Below, in pieces: positions 8,231 through 16,697 of a DNA stretch of 21,840 bases. Both the position numbers and the translations under genes were made by a program. How positions within the stretch are numbered: the stretch's first letter is position 1; the number at the start of each line of letters is the position of its first letter. This DNA comes from Prolixibacteraceae bacterium (GTDB taxonomy: Bacteria > Bacteroidota > Bacteroidia > Bacteroidales > Prolixibacteraceae): contig JAGODU010000061.1 in assembly GCA_017998095.1 (NCBI GenBank), forward strand, positions 1 to 21,840, in the 5' to 3' direction. Below the pieces are notes generated by a model. That model was not told where the DNA came from. It made no database searches and saw only the letters and a list, made by a program, of their open reading frames with translations.

Positions 8231-8920
8231 TTAAAGCTCAGCCCCGAAAACTAGAGCAAAATTTTTAAGAATTATTCTTTTTACAGTTTCAATATCTGTC
8301 TTTGTGCCTGTTTCTTTACTAATGGAAGTAACTCCTTTGTCAACAAATCCACAAGGATTAATGTGACTAAAATATGATAAGTCTGTATTCACATTTAATG
8401 CAAATCCATGCATGGTTACATAACGGGAACTTTTAACTCCAATAGCACATATTTTTCGGGCATTTGCTTTACCTGCATCTATCCATACGCCGGTAGCTCT
8501 TTCGTCTCTTCCTCCGATTATTCCAAATTCTTTTATTGAATTAATTATGGATTCTTCTAATTGCCAAATGTATCTTCTTAAACCTATTTCGAAATTTTCT
8601 AAATCCAGTATTGGGTACCCAACAATCTGCCCGGGACCATGATATGTTATGTCTCCACCACGGTCAGAATGATAGAATGTTGCATTTTTTGCTTGTAGTT
8701 GGATATAGTTCAGAAGTAGATTGTTTTCATTTCCACTTTTTCCCAAAGTGTAAACATGTGGATGTTCAACAAAAAGTAAATAGTTTGAAGATTCAACTAT
8801 TGGATTGTTTTTCTTTTCAGTCTTTTGAGAAATGACTTTCTCTAATAAAGAATTCTGATAATCCCAGGTTTTTTTATATTCAGAAACACCTAAGTCCTCA
8901 AATATTATTTTTTTGTTCAT
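8231..8920 (-). CDS. lipB: Octanoyltransferase LipB
   Basis: This 229-residue lipoyl(octanoyl) transferase moves octanoate from octanoyl-ACP to the lipoyl domains of 2-oxoacid dehydrogenases and glycine cleavage H protein, the first step of lipoate synthesis. Family signatures are visible: VEHPHVYTLGKSG (51-63), DRGGDITYHGPGQIVGYPI (86-104), ATGVWI (142-147), the catalytic Lys156 in KICAIGVK, HGFALNVNTDL (171-181), and the acyl-accepting Cys190 in INPCGF. The ATG at 8920 is preferred over an in-frame TTG at 8938, which adds six unconserved residues. Even so the start overlaps the upstream small gene by 23 bases, indicating translational coupling. It is the last gene of a - strand run that begins with nuoA. 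The next step, lipoyl synthase, is encoded at the other end of that run. Confidence 0.95.
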   Translation of the reverse strand: MNKKIIFEDLGVSEYKKTWDYQNSLLEKVISQKTEKKNNPIVESSNYLLFVEHPHVYTLGKSGNENNLLLNYIQLQAKNATFYHSDRGGDITYHGPGQIVGYPILDLENFEIGLRRYIWQLEESIINSIKEFGIIGGRDERATGVWIDAGKANARKICAIGVKSSRYVTMHGFALNVNTDLSYFSHINPCGFVDKGVTSISKETGTKTDIETVKRIILKNFALVFGAEL

Positions 8921-9233
8921 AAGTCCAGTACTCGTCAATTATTTCAGAAGTAAACTGTTCCCAATAAGCAGGCGAAACCCTTTTCCCATCCGGAGTTTTT
9001 AAGTTCATTTCATAAACAGCAATAGTAGGGTTGAAAACAATGTCTGTGACTCCTATGGCATAACAGATTTGGTCGTTATTTTCATTCTTTTCTTCTGCCA
9101 CAACTGTTTCAAGCTTATTAAATTCTAGAAGCCCTTTAAGGAATTGCATCCTTTCATTTTGAATCCCTTTTTCAATAATAGTACAACGGACTCCATTTAT
9201 ATCTTCGACAGTATGTTTTGCTTTTAATGGCAT
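8898..9233 (-). CDS. Small conserved-looking protein of unknown function between nuoN and lipB
   Basis: This 111-residue soluble protein has no signal peptide, membrane segment or cysteine pair. It begins MPLKAKHTVEDINGVRCTIIEKG and contains YAIGVTDIVFNPTIAVYEMNLKT (about 58-80) and SPAYWEQFT (about 87-95). The mixed polarity suggests a compact alpha/beta domain. It starts at an ATG 38 bases after the nuoN stop and its 3' end overlaps lipB by 23 bases, so it belongs to the same transcript. I do not recognise a family with a known function; its appearance is that of a Bacteroidota-specific hypothetical. Frame, codon use and tight coupling support it as a real gene. Function could relate to lipoylation or to complex I, but nothing in the sequence decides that. 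Confidence 0.8.
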   Translation of the reverse strand: MPLKAKHTVEDINGVRCTIIEKGIQNERMQFLKGLLEFNKLETVVAEEKNENNDQICYAIGVTDIVFNPTIAVYEMNLKTPDGKRVSPAYWEQFTSEIIDEYWTYEQKNNI

Positions 9234-9271
9234 ATCAATTTCTTTAGATGGTTAATATATCAATATCTCAT

Positions 9272-10705
9272 TCAGGGATTAATTGTCATCCCGATTGAAA
9301 GACTACTTATCCATTCATATATTTTACTCCAGAATCCAATTATAAATATTCCGCTTAAGCTAAGTAACAATCCAATGCGGGTTGGCAAATCGCTTTTAAA
9401 GTAGGGTATAGGATTATCATTTTTATTAATGAACATTGCCTTTACCACCATCAGATAATAATAAAGTGATATTGTTGCATTTAATACAGCAATAAGAATT
9501 AACCAATAGTAATTGGCAGATGCTGCAGATACATATAAAAACAATTTACCAAAGAATCCTGCAACCGGAGGTATACCTGCAAGTGAAAACATTGCAAGCA
9601 TCATAAGCAAGCTTAATTTAGGATTAGTCTTATAAATCCCATTGTATTCATCGAGATTTATTTTACCTGTAGATGTTTCAATAGCCGATACAACACCAAA
9701 TGCCCCCAGATTAGAAAATATGTAAATCAGTATAAAATATATTACTGAAGTCATTCCCATTTTAGAACCACTTATTATACCTAATAGAATAAAACCTGCC
9801 TGAGCAATAGATGAGAAAGCAAGAAATCTCTTCATATTCTTCTGCCTTAAGGCAAACAGGTTACCAACTGTCATTGTTAGTATGGCAATCAGGTACATTA
9901 TATCTTTCCAAACTGGTGAAATAACCGGGAATACTGTAAATAATACTATTACAAGTATAAAAGCAGCTGCACCTTTTGAAATTACTGAAAGATATGAAGT
10001 TACATTTATAGGAGCTCCTTCGTATACATCAGCTGTCCACAAATGAAATGGTACAAGAGATAACTTAAATGCAATTCCCGAAAAGAAAAATATAAATGCC
10101 AAAAGCTGAAGTGGTGAATTGGAAAAAACAATTCTTATATCATCATAGTAAATAGAGCCTGTTGATCCATAGATTAATGAAATACCGAATAATAAAATTC
10201 CTGATGATAAGGCAGAAGTTAAGAGCAACTTAATACCTGACTCTGCTGATTTTGTTTGATGATGCGTAAAAGCAGCTAATGTAGCTAAAGGAATAGTTGC
10301 AAGTTCAAGTCCGATATAAAGCATTAGGAAGTCACCTGAAGAAATCATAAACTCCATTCCAATTAAAGTTGAAAAGAGTATTATAAAATATTCACTAACC
10401 TTACCTTTGTTCTCAGGCTTTTTCAACCAACTTACAGATTGGAATAAAATAATGGAAACGCCAATATTTAAAACATTCTTCATCATTACAAGAAGAGCAT
10501 TTGATTTATACATTCCTCCAAAAAGGATAGTATCTTCAGTTGGCAAAAAACCGGAGAGAGTATAGGCAAGAAACAATCCCAATGTTAATGGAATTATTCT
10601 ATATTTCTTTTTCTCACTTAGGCTGAGATCAATAATTAATACTGCCAACATTAGAATTGTCAGTAATAACTCATGCCTCATATTTAAGAAATCATTTAAA
10701 CTCAT
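9272..10705 (-). CDS. nuoN: Complex I subunit NuoN (antiporter-like, proton-pumping)
   Basis: This 477-residue polytopic membrane protein is one of three antiporter-like subunits of respiratory complex I. The core pumping residues are present: Glu134 in YIGLELATIPL (TM5) and Lys214 in FKLSLVPFHLWTADVYEGAP (TM7), plus the TM8 Lys in SVISKGAAAF. Start is an ATG at 10705, 11 bases after the nuoM stop. The gene ends the nuo series and is followed by the small unknown gene and lipB. Length is similar to E. coli NuoN (485). It acts in the cytoplasmic membrane, coupled to electron transfer in the NuoB/C/D/I arm. Confidence 0.96.
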   Translation of the reverse strand: MSLNDFLNMRHELLLTILMLAVLIIDLSLSEKKKYRIIPLTLGLFLAYTLSGFLPTEDTILFGGMYKSNALLVMMKNVLNIGVSIILFQSVSWLKKPENKGKVSEYFIILFSTLIGMEFMISSGDFLMLYIGLELATIPLATLAAFTHHQTKSAESGIKLLLTSALSSGILLFGISLIYGSTGSIYYDDIRIVFSNSPLQLLAFIFFFSGIAFKLSLVPFHLWTADVYEGAPINVTSYLSVISKGAAAFILVIVLFTVFPVISPVWKDIMYLIAILTMTVGNLFALRQKNMKRFLAFSSIAQAGFILLGIISGSKMGMTSVIYFILIYIFSNLGAFGVVSAIETSTGKINLDEYNGIYKTNPKLSLLMMLAMFSLAGIPPVAGFFGKLFLYVSAASANYYWLILIAVLNATISLYYYLMVVKAMFINKNDNPIPYFKSDLPTRIGLLLSLSGIFIIGFWSKIYEWISSLSIGMTINP

Positions 10706-10716
10706 AATAATATTCT

Positions 10717-12231
10717 TTAAAATAATCCTGCCACATTAATAACCTGCAATTTTTGAATTATGGGAGTCAAGCTGAAATTGATCATGTCTGAAAGCCATAA
10801 AGGAGCAATACCAATGGCAGCAATCGCAATAACAAGCGTTACTGTAGAAAGTTTTTCATACCATACTGCATCTTTAAGGTTTAAGAAATGGTCATTCTTT
10901 ATTGGGCCAAACAACAACATTCCAACTACTCTTAATATATAAACAGCAGTAATAACAATTGAAGTTGTTGCTACAATTGTAAGTACTCTGTGGAAAGTAT
11001 CGGTATGCTGGAACGAGCCAATAAATATTGTCATTTCAGCAACGAATCCACTAAGTCCGGGAAGACCCAATGAAGCAAGTCCTGCAATTACCCAAACTAC
11101 TCCCAGGAATGGAATAACTTTCATTAATCCACCCAGTTCATCAACCATACGTGTATGTGTTCTGCCATATATCATTCCAATTAAAGCAAAAAACAAGGCT
11201 GTCATTAATCCATGAGAAATCATTTGAATAATAGCTCCGTTCATTGCCGTTTGGTTAAGCATTAATACTGCAAATAATACAAGACCACAGTGGCTTACAG
11301 ATGAATATGCATTAATATATTTTAAATCTTTTTGTGCAATGGCTCCAAAAGCACCATAGACAACACTTATACCGGTCAGAATAAGGAATATCCATGATTG
11401 TTCTTTTGCTGCTTCCGGCATAAGGAAAATAGCAACTCTGAAAGCTCCGTAACCTCCAAGTTTCATCAATACTCCGGCATGTAACATTGAAACAGCTGTC
11501 GGTGCTGAAGCATGACCATCAGGAGACCATGTGTGGAAAGGGAAAAGCGCTCCTAAAATACCAAAACCTATGAAAGTAAATGGGAATAGAAAACGCTGCA
11601 TTTCTATTGGAATTTTAACTTTAGCTATTTCCATTATATTGAATGTTAATGCTCCGCCTTCAGGCGCTGAATAAAAATATAATCCTAAAATCCCAACGGT
11701 AAGTAAAGCCGATCCGGCCATCAACATTAAGGTGAGCTTCATTGCTGAGTATTCTTTTTTCCCCGTTCCCCATAAGCCAATTAGTAAATACATTGGAATA
11801 ACTGCCAGCTCATAGAAAAGAAACATGGTAAAAAGATCAAGCGAAATGAAAAATCCAAATACTCCTGACGAAAGTAGAATTAAAGAAATGAAGAATTCCT
11901 TAGACATGGGTTCTATTTTCCACGATGCAAAAACTCCTGCAAATACTACTATAGCAGTTAATGTGATCATTGCAACCGAAATACCGTCTACCCCTATGGC
12001 ATAGTGAATATTAAGTGTAGGAAACCATAAAGCATCATATACAAATAGCATTTCAGCCATATTTCCTGAATTCCTTTCTGTCAGGTATAAGAAAACCAGT
12101 AAGAATGCCAATACAAGTTGAATCCCCATTCCTATTGCACTAACCAGTCTTGTCTGCTTCAGGTTTTTTGTAAACATTATTCCGACTATGGTTAGCAGCG
12201 GAACAATAACAAATAAACTAAGTATGCTCAT
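10717..12231 (-). CDS. nuoM: Complex I subunit NuoM (antiporter-like), TM7 lysine replaced
   Basis: This 504-residue antiporter-like membrane subunit of complex I has the TM5 glutamate (Glu141 in LFYELAVIPMYLLIGLWG). It also has the WSPDGHASAPTAVSMLHAGV loop, the TM8 lysine (Lys257 in GVLMKLGGYG), the SSVSHCGLVL motif and the TM12 glutamate region (GFVAEMTIF). The oddity is TM7. In NuoL and NuoN of this same operon a lysine stands five residues before the Pro of P-L/F-H-x-W, but here that position is Leu226 (FGILGALFPFHTW). The Glu-Lys pair thought to gate proton movement is therefore incomplete. Start ATG at 12231, 14 bases after the nuoL stop; nuoN follows after 11 bases. Family assignment is secure. 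Confidence 0.96.
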   Translation of the reverse strand: MSILSLFVIVPLLTIVGIMFTKNLKQTRLVSAIGMGIQLVLAFLLVFLYLTERNSGNMAEMLFVYDALWFPTLNIHYAIGVDGISVAMITLTAIVVFAGVFASWKIEPMSKEFFISLILLSSGVFGFFISLDLFTMFLFYELAVIPMYLLIGLWGTGKKEYSAMKLTLMLMAGSALLTVGILGLYFYSAPEGGALTFNIMEIAKVKIPIEMQRFLFPFTFIGFGILGALFPFHTWSPDGHASAPTAVSMLHAGVLMKLGGYGAFRVAIFLMPEAAKEQSWIFLILTGISVVYGAFGAIAQKDLKYINAYSSVSHCGLVLFAVLMLNQTAMNGAIIQMISHGLMTALFFALIGMIYGRTHTRMVDELGGLMKVIPFLGVVWVIAGLASLGLPGLSGFVAEMTIFIGSFQHTDTFHRVLTIVATTSIVITAVYILRVVGMLLFGPIKNDHFLNLKDAVWYEKLSTVTLVIAIAAIGIAPLWLSDMINFSLTPIIQKLQVINVAGLF

Positions 12232-12245
12232 TTTAATATCTTTTT

Positions 12246-14162
12246 CTACATTAAGGCCACAAAAATTATCACTAAAATCAGTACTCCACTAACAAATACA
12301 TATGCATATTGGTGAACTTTGCCTGACTGAAGTCCTCTTATCTGGTATGAAAGGAATTGAGTTAAACCTGCAATTCCATTCATTGTACCATCAACTATAT
12401 TTCTGTCAAACCATGCTATTGGGGCTGAAATATTTTTAAATATTATCTTTTTTGTGATGAAAAGATAAATTTCATCAATATAGAACTTATTGTAAGCCCA
12501 TTTATAAAGGTGCTTTATTGAACTTACAAATTTCTCAGGTATTGAATTATACGATTTATAGAAAATTGTTGCTATTATTATTCCAACAACCCCGATCAAT
12601 ACTGAAGGAATTGCAACAATCCATTCTATGTGCGATTCGAATCCCACTCCATCACTTGTAACCCATTCATTAAAAGGCAGGAATCCGGAAAAGACTGAAC
12701 CAAATGCAAGTATCATAAGTGGTATGGTCATTACTTTTGGTGCTTCGTGCGGAGTGTGATGATATTTTTTTTCCTGTCCCCAGAAGATGTTGAAATACAA
12801 TCTGAACATATAAAAAGCAGTAATTCCTGCAACAATATATTCTATGAAAAATAAAGCCTTGTTATGATGAAAGGCTGCAACAAGTATTTCATCCTTACTA
12901 AAGAAACCAGAGAAAGGAGGAATTCCCGCTATGGTCAGACAAGCAATTAGAAAAGTTATATGTGTTATAGGCATATACTTCCTTAAACCTCCCATATCTT
13001 TCATTTCATTACTGTGGACTGAATGAATTATTGCTCCGGCTCCAAGGAATAATAGAGCTTTAAACATTGCATGAGTGAAAAGGTGAAAGTTAGAAGCCAT
13101 GAATCCTAATCCTTCATGACTCCCATATCCTGAAACTCCCAGAGCAAGAATCATATATCCGATCTGAGAAATAGTTGAATAAGCTAAAACCCTTTTTATA
13201 TCTGTTTGAGTGCAAGCTATTATAGCTGCAAATAATGAAGTTATACCACCTACCCAGGCTATGATGGTTAAAGCGTCCGGAGCTCCTAATGCATATACAG
13301 GGAAAAGACGGGAAATTAAATAAACACCGGCAACAACCATGGTTGCAGCATGTATTAATGCTGAAACCGGAGTAGGTCCTTCCATAGCATCGGGTAGCCA
13401 AATATGCAAAGGAAACATAGCTGATTTTCCTGCTCCTCCAATAAATATTAATATCAATGACCATGTTAAAACTGACATTCCAAGAAATGCAGCTCCACCT
13501 TTTGTTGCAAGTGCAGGTCCGTTTGGATCGGTAAGCGTTTGAAAATCAAAGGTACCGGTATTGAAAGACAAAATCAGAATTCCAATAAGAAAACCAAGAT
13601 CAGCAAATCTCGTAACAATAAAGGCCTTTTTTGAAGCAGCAACAGCACTTGGTTTTTCATAATAGAAACCAATCAACAGGAATGATGAAACACCAACCAA
13701 TTCCCAAAATATGTACATCTCAAATATGTTGGTTGCCAATACAAGACCCAACATTGAAAAGCTAAAAAGAGAAAGGAATGAATAGAATCTGTAAAAACCC
13801 GGATCCCCTTTCATATAACCAAGACTATAAATGTGAACCATCAATGAAACTGTTGTTACTACAACAAGCATCATTACTGATATCGGATCCAAAAGTATTC
13901 CCAGATTTATAGTGAGCTTATCTGTCAGATGAAGCCAATTCACGTCAAATACTTTTATTGAAGTAAAAGTATCTCCTTCAATATGATTGAAAATAAAATA
14001 TTTTAAAGCTGTTATATATGATAAGACGGCTGATATACCAAGTCCGGTTGTGCCAATTAATCCGGAAATCATAGGCTTCATTTTACCTCCCAGTAGACCC
14101 AATAATAAAAAAACTGCAAGGGGAATAAGTGGTATTAATAATGTATATGAATATGTGTTCAT
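12246..14162 (-). CDS. nuoL: Complex I subunit NuoL (distal antiporter-like subunit)
   Basis: This 638-residue subunit is the terminal antiporter-like pump of complex I. Key residues are present: Glu154 in FWELVGVSSFLLIGFYYE and Lys246 in GGAGKSAMFPLHIWLPDAMEGPTPVSALIHAATMV, followed by QIGYM and HAMFKALLFLGAGAII. The long C-terminal part, with a final membrane segment at about 617-638, is consistent with the amphipathic lateral helix and its anchor. Slightly longer than E. coli NuoL (613). ATG at 14162, 24 bases after the nuoK stop. Confidence 0.97.
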   Translation of the reverse strand: MNTYSYTLLIPLIPLAVFLLLGLLGGKMKPMISGLIGTTGLGISAVLSYITALKYFIFNHIEGDTFTSIKVFDVNWLHLTDKLTINLGILLDPISVMMLVVVTTVSLMVHIYSLGYMKGDPGFYRFYSFLSLFSFSMLGLVLATNIFEMYIFWELVGVSSFLLIGFYYEKPSAVAASKKAFIVTRFADLGFLIGILILSFNTGTFDFQTLTDPNGPALATKGGAAFLGMSVLTWSLILIFIGGAGKSAMFPLHIWLPDAMEGPTPVSALIHAATMVVAGVYLISRLFPVYALGAPDALTIIAWVGGITSLFAAIIACTQTDIKRVLAYSTISQIGYMILALGVSGYGSHEGLGFMASNFHLFTHAMFKALLFLGAGAIIHSVHSNEMKDMGGLRKYMPITHITFLIACLTIAGIPPFSGFFSKDEILVAAFHHNKALFFIEYIVAGITAFYMFRLYFNIFWGQEKKYHHTPHEAPKVMTIPLMILAFGSVFSGFLPFNEWVTSDGVGFESHIEWIVAIPSVLIGVVGIIIATIFYKSYNSIPEKFVSSIKHLYKWAYNKFYIDEIYLFITKKIIFKNISAPIAWFDRNIVDGTMNGIAGLTQFLSYQIRGLQSGKVHQYAYVFVSGVLILVIIFVALM

Positions 14163-14186
14163 TGCTTATATCTTTTCAATTCCTTT

Positions 14187-14504
14187 TTAAAACTTCATCT
14201 CATTTATTTTATCCACATCAATGGATTTGAAATTTCGATAGATATTTATAATTATTGCTATTGCAACTGCCGCCTCTGCTGCTGCAATTGCTATTATTAT
14301 CATTGCAAAGAAATGTCCGTGTAATGCCTGAGGAAATAAATACCGGTTGAAAGCAACAAAATTAATATTTGCAGAATTTAATATTAGCTCAATAGACATC
14401 AACATTGTGATGAGATTTCTTCTAGTCAGAAACCCATAAATGCCTATGAAAAACATTAGTGTGCTGACTATTAGGATATAACTTAAAGGAATATTCTGTA
14501 TCAT
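14187..14504 (-). CDS. nuoK: Complex I subunit NuoK
   Basis: This 105-residue, three-helix membrane subunit of complex I (MrpC-like) links the quinone module to the antiporter chain. The two conserved membrane glutamates are visible in LMSIELILNSANINFVAF and in IAAAEAAVAIAIIINIYR. The ATG at 14504 gives the usual family length and places the start 7 bases after the nuoJ stop. A GTG at 14531 would add nine residues and overlap nuoJ, and is less likely. Confidence 0.95.
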   Translation of the reverse strand: MIQNIPLSYILIVSTLMFFIGIYGFLTRRNLITMLMSIELILNSANINFVAFNRYLFPQALHGHFFAMIIIAIAAAEAAVAIAIIINIYRNFKSIDVDKINEMKF

Positions 14505-14511
14505 TTCCTGA

Positions 14512-15060
14512 TTAATTATTTGGGTTTTCACTAATTTCTTTATTGTCCGGCACTATAGTCTTTTCTCTCCTTGCAACCACTATTGCACCAATCATTGCAG
14601 CAAGCAGTAAAATTGAAATGACTTCAAAAGGTAAAGCAAATCCATTTTCCTTATAAGAAACAAGAGCCCTGCCAATTTCTTTTACATCAGTATCCAATGC
14701 CTTTTCACTACTGGCAATAAAAGTGAAATTCAGAATTACGGTTAAGGTTAGTACTGCTCCGGCAAGGGTTGCCAGAGCTGAAAACAAACTGTATTTAACA
14801 CTTGAAGTTACTGCTCTTTCACTTATATGACTTGTAAGCAAAATGGAAAAGATTATCAAAACCACAATACCTCCGGCATATACAGTTAATTGAACAGCAG
14901 CAAGAAAATTATATTGCATCATTAAGTAAAGGACTGCTGTAGCAACTAAAACAAAGAGCAGATATACTGCAGATCTTAATATCCGTCTGCTTGTAACCGT
15001 AAGAATTGAAAATACAATTATTACCGCTGCTATAATGAAAAATGAAACTTGGCTTAACAT
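14512..15060 (-). CDS. nuoJ: Complex I subunit NuoJ
   Basis: This 182-residue membrane subunit of complex I has five predicted helices and the conserved TM3 segment AAVQLTVYAGGIVVLIIFSILL, which in structures forms the pi-bulge helix that changes during turnover. The C-terminal tail (VARREKTIVPDNKEISENPNN) is charged and cytoplasmic, as usual. ATG at 15060, 12 bases after the nuoI stop. Confidence 0.95.
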   Translation of the reverse strand: MLSQVSFFIIAAVIIVFSILTVTSRRILRSAVYLLFVLVATAVLYLMMQYNFLAAVQLTVYAGGIVVLIIFSILLTSHISERAVTSSVKYSLFSALATLAGAVLTLTVILNFTFIASSEKALDTDVKEIGRALVSYKENGFALPFEVISILLLAAMIGAIVVARREKTIVPDNKEISENPNN

Positions 15061-15072
15061 ATCCTTGTAAAT

Positions 15073-15555
15073 TTATTCTTTAACACCTTCCTGTATTTTT
15101 GAACCCGGTTGATTCAATACTTTAGTCAATTTAGTGCGTTCATAAACAGCATGTTCAAATTTCTGTCCCATAATTATTGCATTAGACGGACATGATTTTA
15201 CACACAAGTTACATAGAGAACACATTCCAAGATGGTAAATATGTTTATCAATTGCTTTTTTCTTTTTACCATCTTCAGTTGTTATCATTTTTGTGATTAT
15301 CTCAATTGATCCATTCGGACAGTTTAATTCACAGATACCACATCCGGTGCATTTATGCTCATTATTTTCATTATGTGGCATTATTACTTCACCTCTGAAT
15401 CTGTCAAACATTACCAATTCCTTACGATTATCCGGATATTGCTGTGTTATATGTTTTCTAAAGTGCAGGAAGTATCGGCCGGTTACTTTCATGCCAGCCA
15501 GCAATGTAAATAATCCTTTGATAATAGATGCGATATAATTTATTATTGATCTCAT
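15073..15555 (-). CDS. nuoI: Complex I subunit NuoI (2x[4Fe-4S] ferredoxin-like)
   Basis: This 160-residue peripheral subunit carries two [4Fe-4S] clusters that pass electrons toward NuoB. The ligands are Cys69, 72, 75, 79 (CTGCGICELNCP) and Cys112, 115, 118, 122 (CSLCNLCVKSCP). The N-terminal amphipathic region, a GRYFLHFRKHITQQYPD segment and FRGEV match the family. The ATG at 15555 is chosen because a strong GAGGAG Shine-Dalgarno sits five bases upstream and the start lies 14 bases after the nuoH stop. The longer open frame to 15648 would overlap nuoH by 79 bases and adds unconserved residues. In an enzyme without NuoE/F/G, NuoI is the most exposed cluster subunit and the likely electron entry site. 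That last point is inference. Confidence 0.95.
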   Translation of the reverse strand: MRSIINYIASIIKGLFTLLAGMKVTGRYFLHFRKHITQQYPDNRKELVMFDRFRGEVIMPHNENNEHKCTGCGICELNCPNGSIEIITKMITTEDGKKKKAIDKHIYHLGMCSLCNLCVKSCPSNAIIMGQKFEHAVYERTKLTKVLNQPGSKIQEGVKE

Positions 15556-15569
15556 AACTGCTCCTCGTT
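15556..15569 (-). promoter_or_regulatory. Strong Shine-Dalgarno fixing the nuoI start
   Basis: On the - strand the bases just before the nuoI ATG read acgaggagcagtt, giving GAGGAG at a five-base spacing. Most other starts in this AT-rich window have no clear Shine-Dalgarno, as is common in Bacteroidota. This site stands out and decides the start codon against an upstream alternative inside nuoH. Confidence 0.7.
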
Positions 15570-16658
15570 TTATAAGTGAAACCTGGTCAATACTACTATT
15601 GTCATTAATAATATGTTGAAAAGGTTTATTGGAAGAAGATATTTCCATTCAAGTGTTAAAATCTGGTCTACCCTTAACCTTGGGAATGACCATTTTAACC
15701 ACATAATCAGAAATACAATTCCAAATGACTTAAGGAAAAACCATATCACCGGGGGAATAAGATCCATTACATGGTTGAATGAATCCCAAGAACCAAAATG
15801 CAAAGGCATCCAGCCTCCAAGGAAAACAGTTGCAGCTACTGCTGAAACTATAAACATATTTATAAATTCAGCCAGATAGAACAACGCAAATTTTATCCCG
15901 GAATACTCTGTGTGGAATCCTGCTGTTAACTCTGATTCTGCTTCAGCAAGGTCAAAAGGCCCCCTGTTGGTTTCTGCAGTTCCGGCTATAATAAATACAA
16001 CGAAAGCAATGAATGCGGGAATATGCCCTTTAAAGATGAACCATAAATCGCGTTGACCCTCTACGATACCTGAGAATTGCATTGTTCCTGCAAGTATTAC
16101 TATCGTTATCAGAGACATTGCTACCGATAACTCATAACTTATAATTTGAGCACCACTTCTGATTGAACCAATTAAGGAATATTTATTATTACTCGACCAT
16201 CCTGCTAATAAAATTCCAATCACTCCCAATGATGAAACAGCTGATAGATAAAAAACTCCAATATCAAAATCAAGTCCTTGCAATCCGGGTGCAAATGGTA
16301 GAGCAGCCAAAGCAAGAAACATTGAAACTATAACAATAACAGGAGCAAGATTGTAAAGGAATTTATCCGCTTTGCGAGGTGTTATTATTTCCTTCATCAT
16401 TAGCTTAATGAAGTCTGCTACTGTTTGGATTAAACCCCATGGGCCTACTCTGTTAGGTCCTATCCTTTGCTGAAATGCTGCGCAAACTTTTCTTTCTGCA
16501 TAGATGAGAAATAATCCTAAAAGTGCAACAAACAAAAGATACAATATTCCTACAATAACCCACTCGACAGTAATTGTCCATCCTGGTGACATATGCTCAG
16601 AGAACCAGATGTGCAGGTTTTTTGTAAAATTCGTAAAATCGTATATGCTGAAATCCAT
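15570..16658 (-). CDS. nuoH: Complex I subunit NuoH
   Basis: This 362-residue membrane subunit forms, with NuoB and NuoD, the quinone-binding chamber of complex I. Signature segments are QRIGPNRVGPWGLIQTVAD (about 79-97), KLMMKEIITP, FKGHIPAFIAF, and AETNRGPFDLAEAESELTAGFHTEYSG with its conserved acidic cluster. About eight membrane helices are apparent. Start ATG at 16658, 39 bases after the nuoD stop. The gap carries no promoter-like element, so read-through from nuoD is expected. nuoG, which sits between nuoF and nuoH in 14-gene operons, is absent here. Confidence 0.96.
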   Translation of the reverse strand: MDFSIYDFTNFTKNLHIWFSEHMSPGWTITVEWVIVGILYLLFVALLGLFLIYAERKVCAAFQQRIGPNRVGPWGLIQTVADFIKLMMKEIITPRKADKFLYNLAPVIVIVSMFLALAALPFAPGLQGLDFDIGVFYLSAVSSLGVIGILLAGWSSNNKYSLIGSIRSGAQIISYELSVAMSLITIVILAGTMQFSGIVEGQRDLWFIFKGHIPAFIAFVVFIIAGTAETNRGPFDLAEAESELTAGFHTEYSGIKFALFYLAEFINMFIVSAVAATVFLGGWMPLHFGSWDSFNHVMDLIPPVIWFFLKSFGIVFLIMWLKWSFPRLRVDQILTLEWKYLLPINLFNILLMTIVVLTRFHL

Positions 16659-16697
16659 TTTATCTGATATCTTATTCTACCTTGTTTAAAAATCTCA

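Noticed and set aside
8219..8231. ACAGTT-T-AACTGT palindrome at the end of lipB
   Set aside because: It is short, touches the lipB stop codon, has no loop suitable for a terminator and no T-tract; likely chance.
13114..13464. 116-codon frame within nuoL on the same strand
   Set aside because: It is a frame-shifted shadow of nuoL, rich in Cys, Ser and Tyr with no plausible fold; nuoL itself is intact.
15556..15648. Longer nuoI with an N-terminal extension inside nuoH
   Set aside because: The extension is out of keeping with the family and a strong Shine-Dalgarno marks the ATG at 15555.
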